This document shows positions 20,564-22,384 of a stretch of DNA of 22,384 bases, piece after piece. This DNA is from a virus: the IMG/VR virus record IMGVR_UViG_3300027722_000091, positions 1 through 22,384 of that record. One strand, written 5' to 3'. A program made the position numbers and the translations under genes. A model generated the notes under the pieces. The model was given only the letters and a program-made list of their open reading frames with translations. It had not been told where the DNA came from and ran no database searches. Within the stretch, counting starts at the first letter, position 1. Each line of letters starts with the position of its first letter.

Positions 20564-22056
20564 TGGCTGTCACACGAATCACCACGTTCGCCTCGCTGGT
20601 TGAAGGATACCAGCATACTGATCCAAAGCTGTATCAGATATTGCAGGCGTTCGTCTTGAGCATTGGTGAGCTGCAAGCGGAGGTAGCACCACTTACTCGC
20701 ATCATCACCGATACCGAAGGGACGATTGGTGCAATCCCAACCTCTCCCACGACTATCGGTTACGAAATTCTCCAGCAGTCAGTCCTGAGGATTTTCTGGT
20801 CCGGTGCAACAAATGCTGCGTCATACGAAGTTCGCAAGGGAACAGTCTGGGAGACTGCATTTTTCGTCGCTGCTACTCCCCAAACGGAAGTTCGACTTGA
20901 TCCGATTCTGGTGGGTAATCATACGTATCTGGTCAGGTCTCGTAATGGACTCGGAGCCTACTCTACAGCGTTCCTAGCAGTCCTCGTTACGATTCCTGCA
21001 ATTCCGGCACCGATGATCAATGCGCAGGTCATCGACAACAATGTCCTTCTGCGCTACTCTCGACCGAACTCGACGTGGAGAATCAATCACTATGATGTCT
21101 ACCGAAACAACTCGGTTATCGGTTCCATATCGGGTGAGTTCTTCGTCTGGTTTGAATCGTCCGCAGGGACGTTCACGTATGGTGTTGAGGCTGTTGACAT
21201 TGCCGGGAACCGAAGTCCAAGAGCATCGGTTAGCGTCGACGTCAGACAGCCTCCCGACTTCGAGCTGGAGGATATACGTCATTCGCTTCTTGCTGGTTAT
21301 CGTGTTAACGCTCTAATCTATGGGGAGCCTGTCCTAGGTTGGGACTACACGGACGCACAAGGTTGGGCGACTGAGGAGTATGTCTGGTTCGCTGCAAACA
21401 CTGGTAAGCTCCTTGTCTGTATTGACGAGGACGATACGTGGCAGACACACTTCACTGAGGATCTCTGGGACCAGCCCTCTGACCAAGTAGCTGCTGGGTT
21501 CCCTGCATATCTCCAGCCCGGTGCTCTGACTGCGCTGTATCGTGAGAGTATTGACTACGGAGCTATCTTCAACAACGTCATCTTGAACGTCAGCTGGCTA
21601 CTTCAGCAGCTGAGCAATCAGGGAATCGTGAGCGTAGTCCTACAGGTGGAGAGTTCTGTAGACAATATCACGTGGACTCCCCCATCAACCGGCGCGTCAA
21701 CTTTCATCGAGAGTTTTCGATATGTTCGACTGACTTTCAACTTCACGTCGAGCACACCGAAAGCTCTGGCAGTGTTTTCTGACTTGACCATGTCCCTCGA
21801 TGTCAAGAAAGAGATTGACTCGGGATTCGTCAATGCCTTGGCAGCCGATGAGGGTGGAACCCAAGTCGTGTTCAACAAGGACTTCAAAGACGTCGACTCG
21901 ATAACGGTTACTCCAACAAAGAGTCCAGAGCCGCTCAATGCTATCTACGACTTCATAGACGTGCCGAACCCCACAGAGTTCAAGGTGCTCGTTTATGACA
22001 GCATTGGATCACGAGTCACTTGCGTCTGTAGCTGGAAAGCTCGAGGAATAGTCTAA
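20563..22056 (+). CDS. Tail protein with FN3-like domains
   Basis: A 497-residue protein starting in a TAATG overlap. The N-terminal helix (LYQILQAFVLSIGELQAEV) is followed by two fibronectin type III-like domains (about 60-145 and 148-228; ASYEVRKGTVWETAFF and NHYDVYRNNSVIGSIS are typical strands), then a beta-sandwich region (about 240-410) and a C-terminal module (DSITVTPTKSPEPLNAIYDF, FKVLVYDSIGSRVTCVCSWK). FN3 domains with such a C-terminal module are usual in phage tail and receptor-binding proteins. It probably forms part of the tail tip or fibre base. Confidence 0.65.
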   Translation: MAVTRITTFASLVEGYQHTDPKLYQILQAFVLSIGELQAEVAPLTRIITDTEGTIGAIPTSPTTIGYEILQQSVLRIFWSGATNAASYEVRKGTVWETAFFVAATPQTEVRLDPILVGNHTYLVRSRNGLGAYSTAFLAVLVTIPAIPAPMINAQVIDNNVLLRYSRPNSTWRINHYDVYRNNSVIGSISGEFFVWFESSAGTFTYGVEAVDIAGNRSPRASVSVDVRQPPDFELEDIRHSLLAGYRVNALIYGEPVLGWDYTDAQGWATEEYVWFAANTGKLLVCIDEDDTWQTHFTEDLWDQPSDQVAAGFPAYLQPGALTALYRESIDYGAIFNNVILNVSWLLQQLSNQGIVSVVLQVESSVDNITWTPPSTGASTFIESFRYVRLTFNFTSSTPKALAVFSDLTMSLDVKKEIDSGFVNALAADEGGTQVVFNKDFKDVDSITVTPTKSPEPLNAIYDFIDVPNPTEFKVLVYDSIGSRVTCVCSWKARGIV

Positions 22057-22384
22057 TGGCAACTCGCTGGATGAAGTGGAACGAAGGCACGCACATCTTC
22101 GAATACTCGACTGATGGCGTCGTCTTCAACCCGCTCCCACTGGACGCGAGCATTCTCACGCAGGGAACCATCGACCCCGCGAGGCTTCCTGCAGGTATGC
22201 CATCAGGTGATGGTAACAACGTCTGGACTGGTGCGAACATCTATTCAGGCGTAGAGCCGAAGTTGCGTTTCAACGAGACTGACCAAGCTGACGAACAATC
22301 TCGAAGTACTGCTCATGAACGTCATCAGAACAGAGGTCGCTACTGGATTCGGGCGCTACTGAACGAACGATTCAAACTCTTCGG
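22056..22384 (+). CDS. Tail fibre or appendage protein, 5' end only
   Basis: An open frame from ATG 22056 (TAATG overlap) to the window edge, 109 codons visible. It reads MATRWMKWNEGTHIFEYSTD, DGVVFNPLPLDASILTQGTI, a DPARLPAG turn, then NVWTGANIYSGVEPKLRFNE followed by TDQADEQ. The VEPxLRFNETDQA motif is typical at the start of the receptor-binding part of phage tail fibres and spikes. The C-terminal receptor domain is not in the window, so the type of appendage cannot be told. Confidence 0.65.
   Translation, partial: MATRWMKWNEGTHIFEYSTDGVVFNPLPLDASILTQGTIDPARLPAGMPSGDGNNVWTGANIYSGVEPKLRFNETDQADEQSRSTAHERHQNRGRYWIRALLNERFKLF

Noticed and set aside
22240-22384. Frameshift near the start of the tail-fibre gene
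   Set aside because: After LRFNETDQA the residues look less typical, but the frame stays open to the window edge and the other frames soon stop, so there is no real evidence of a shift.

Overview
The window is a segment of a double-stranded DNA tailed-phage genome, or of a prophage or phage-plasmid. It is GC-rich, almost fully coding, and has a head-and-tail gene order of the short-tailed (podovirus-like) type. I see no host chromosomal gene, rRNA, tRNA, integrase or CRISPR array, so the host is not identified. Two promoters match the bacterial sigma-70 consensus exactly, so early transcription probably uses the host polymerase.

Left part (1-4236, minus strand): two leftward operons of very small, tightly coupled genes. 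Operon A (2369 down to beyond position 1) starts from a perfect consensus promoter at 2447-2475. It encodes a ribbon-helix-helix protein, several unknown proteins and a run of small zinc-ribbon proteins. One zinc-ribbon frame lies wholly inside another. Operon B (4236 to 3266) starts near 4310-4338 and ends at a good intrinsic terminator at 3230-3257.

Between the operons, about 2476-3229 is non-coding and highly structured. Two arrays of 11-bp repeats (6 and 7 units), pointing towards each other in inverted orientation, flank an AT-rich core. Between arrays and core lie a 12-bp direct repeat and, on each side, a G/C-run tract. This looks like an origin of replication or a partition centromere and is the most unusual element in the window. 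A 17-bp palindrome (consensus TGTTCA-N5-TGAACA) occurs here and at several gene boundaries elsewhere, as operators, stoperators or dispersed centromere sites would.

Right part (4730-22384, plus strand): the rightward virion operon, with a perfect consensus promoter at 4658-4686. In order it carries a possible small terminase, a cold-shock-domain protein, a small DUF6496-like protein, four low-complexity proteins, the large terminase, a small Cys-pair coiled-coil protein, a large protein with a kinase-like C-terminal motif set, the portal (with an inserted zinc ribbon), the scaffold, the major capsid protein, two proteins of unknown role, a head-tail adaptor, a small structural-type protein, a large tail or DNA-stabilisation protein, an FN3-containing tail protein and the start of a tail-fibre gene that runs off the right edge. 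Starts and stops mostly touch or overlap, indicating translational coupling along one long late transcript.
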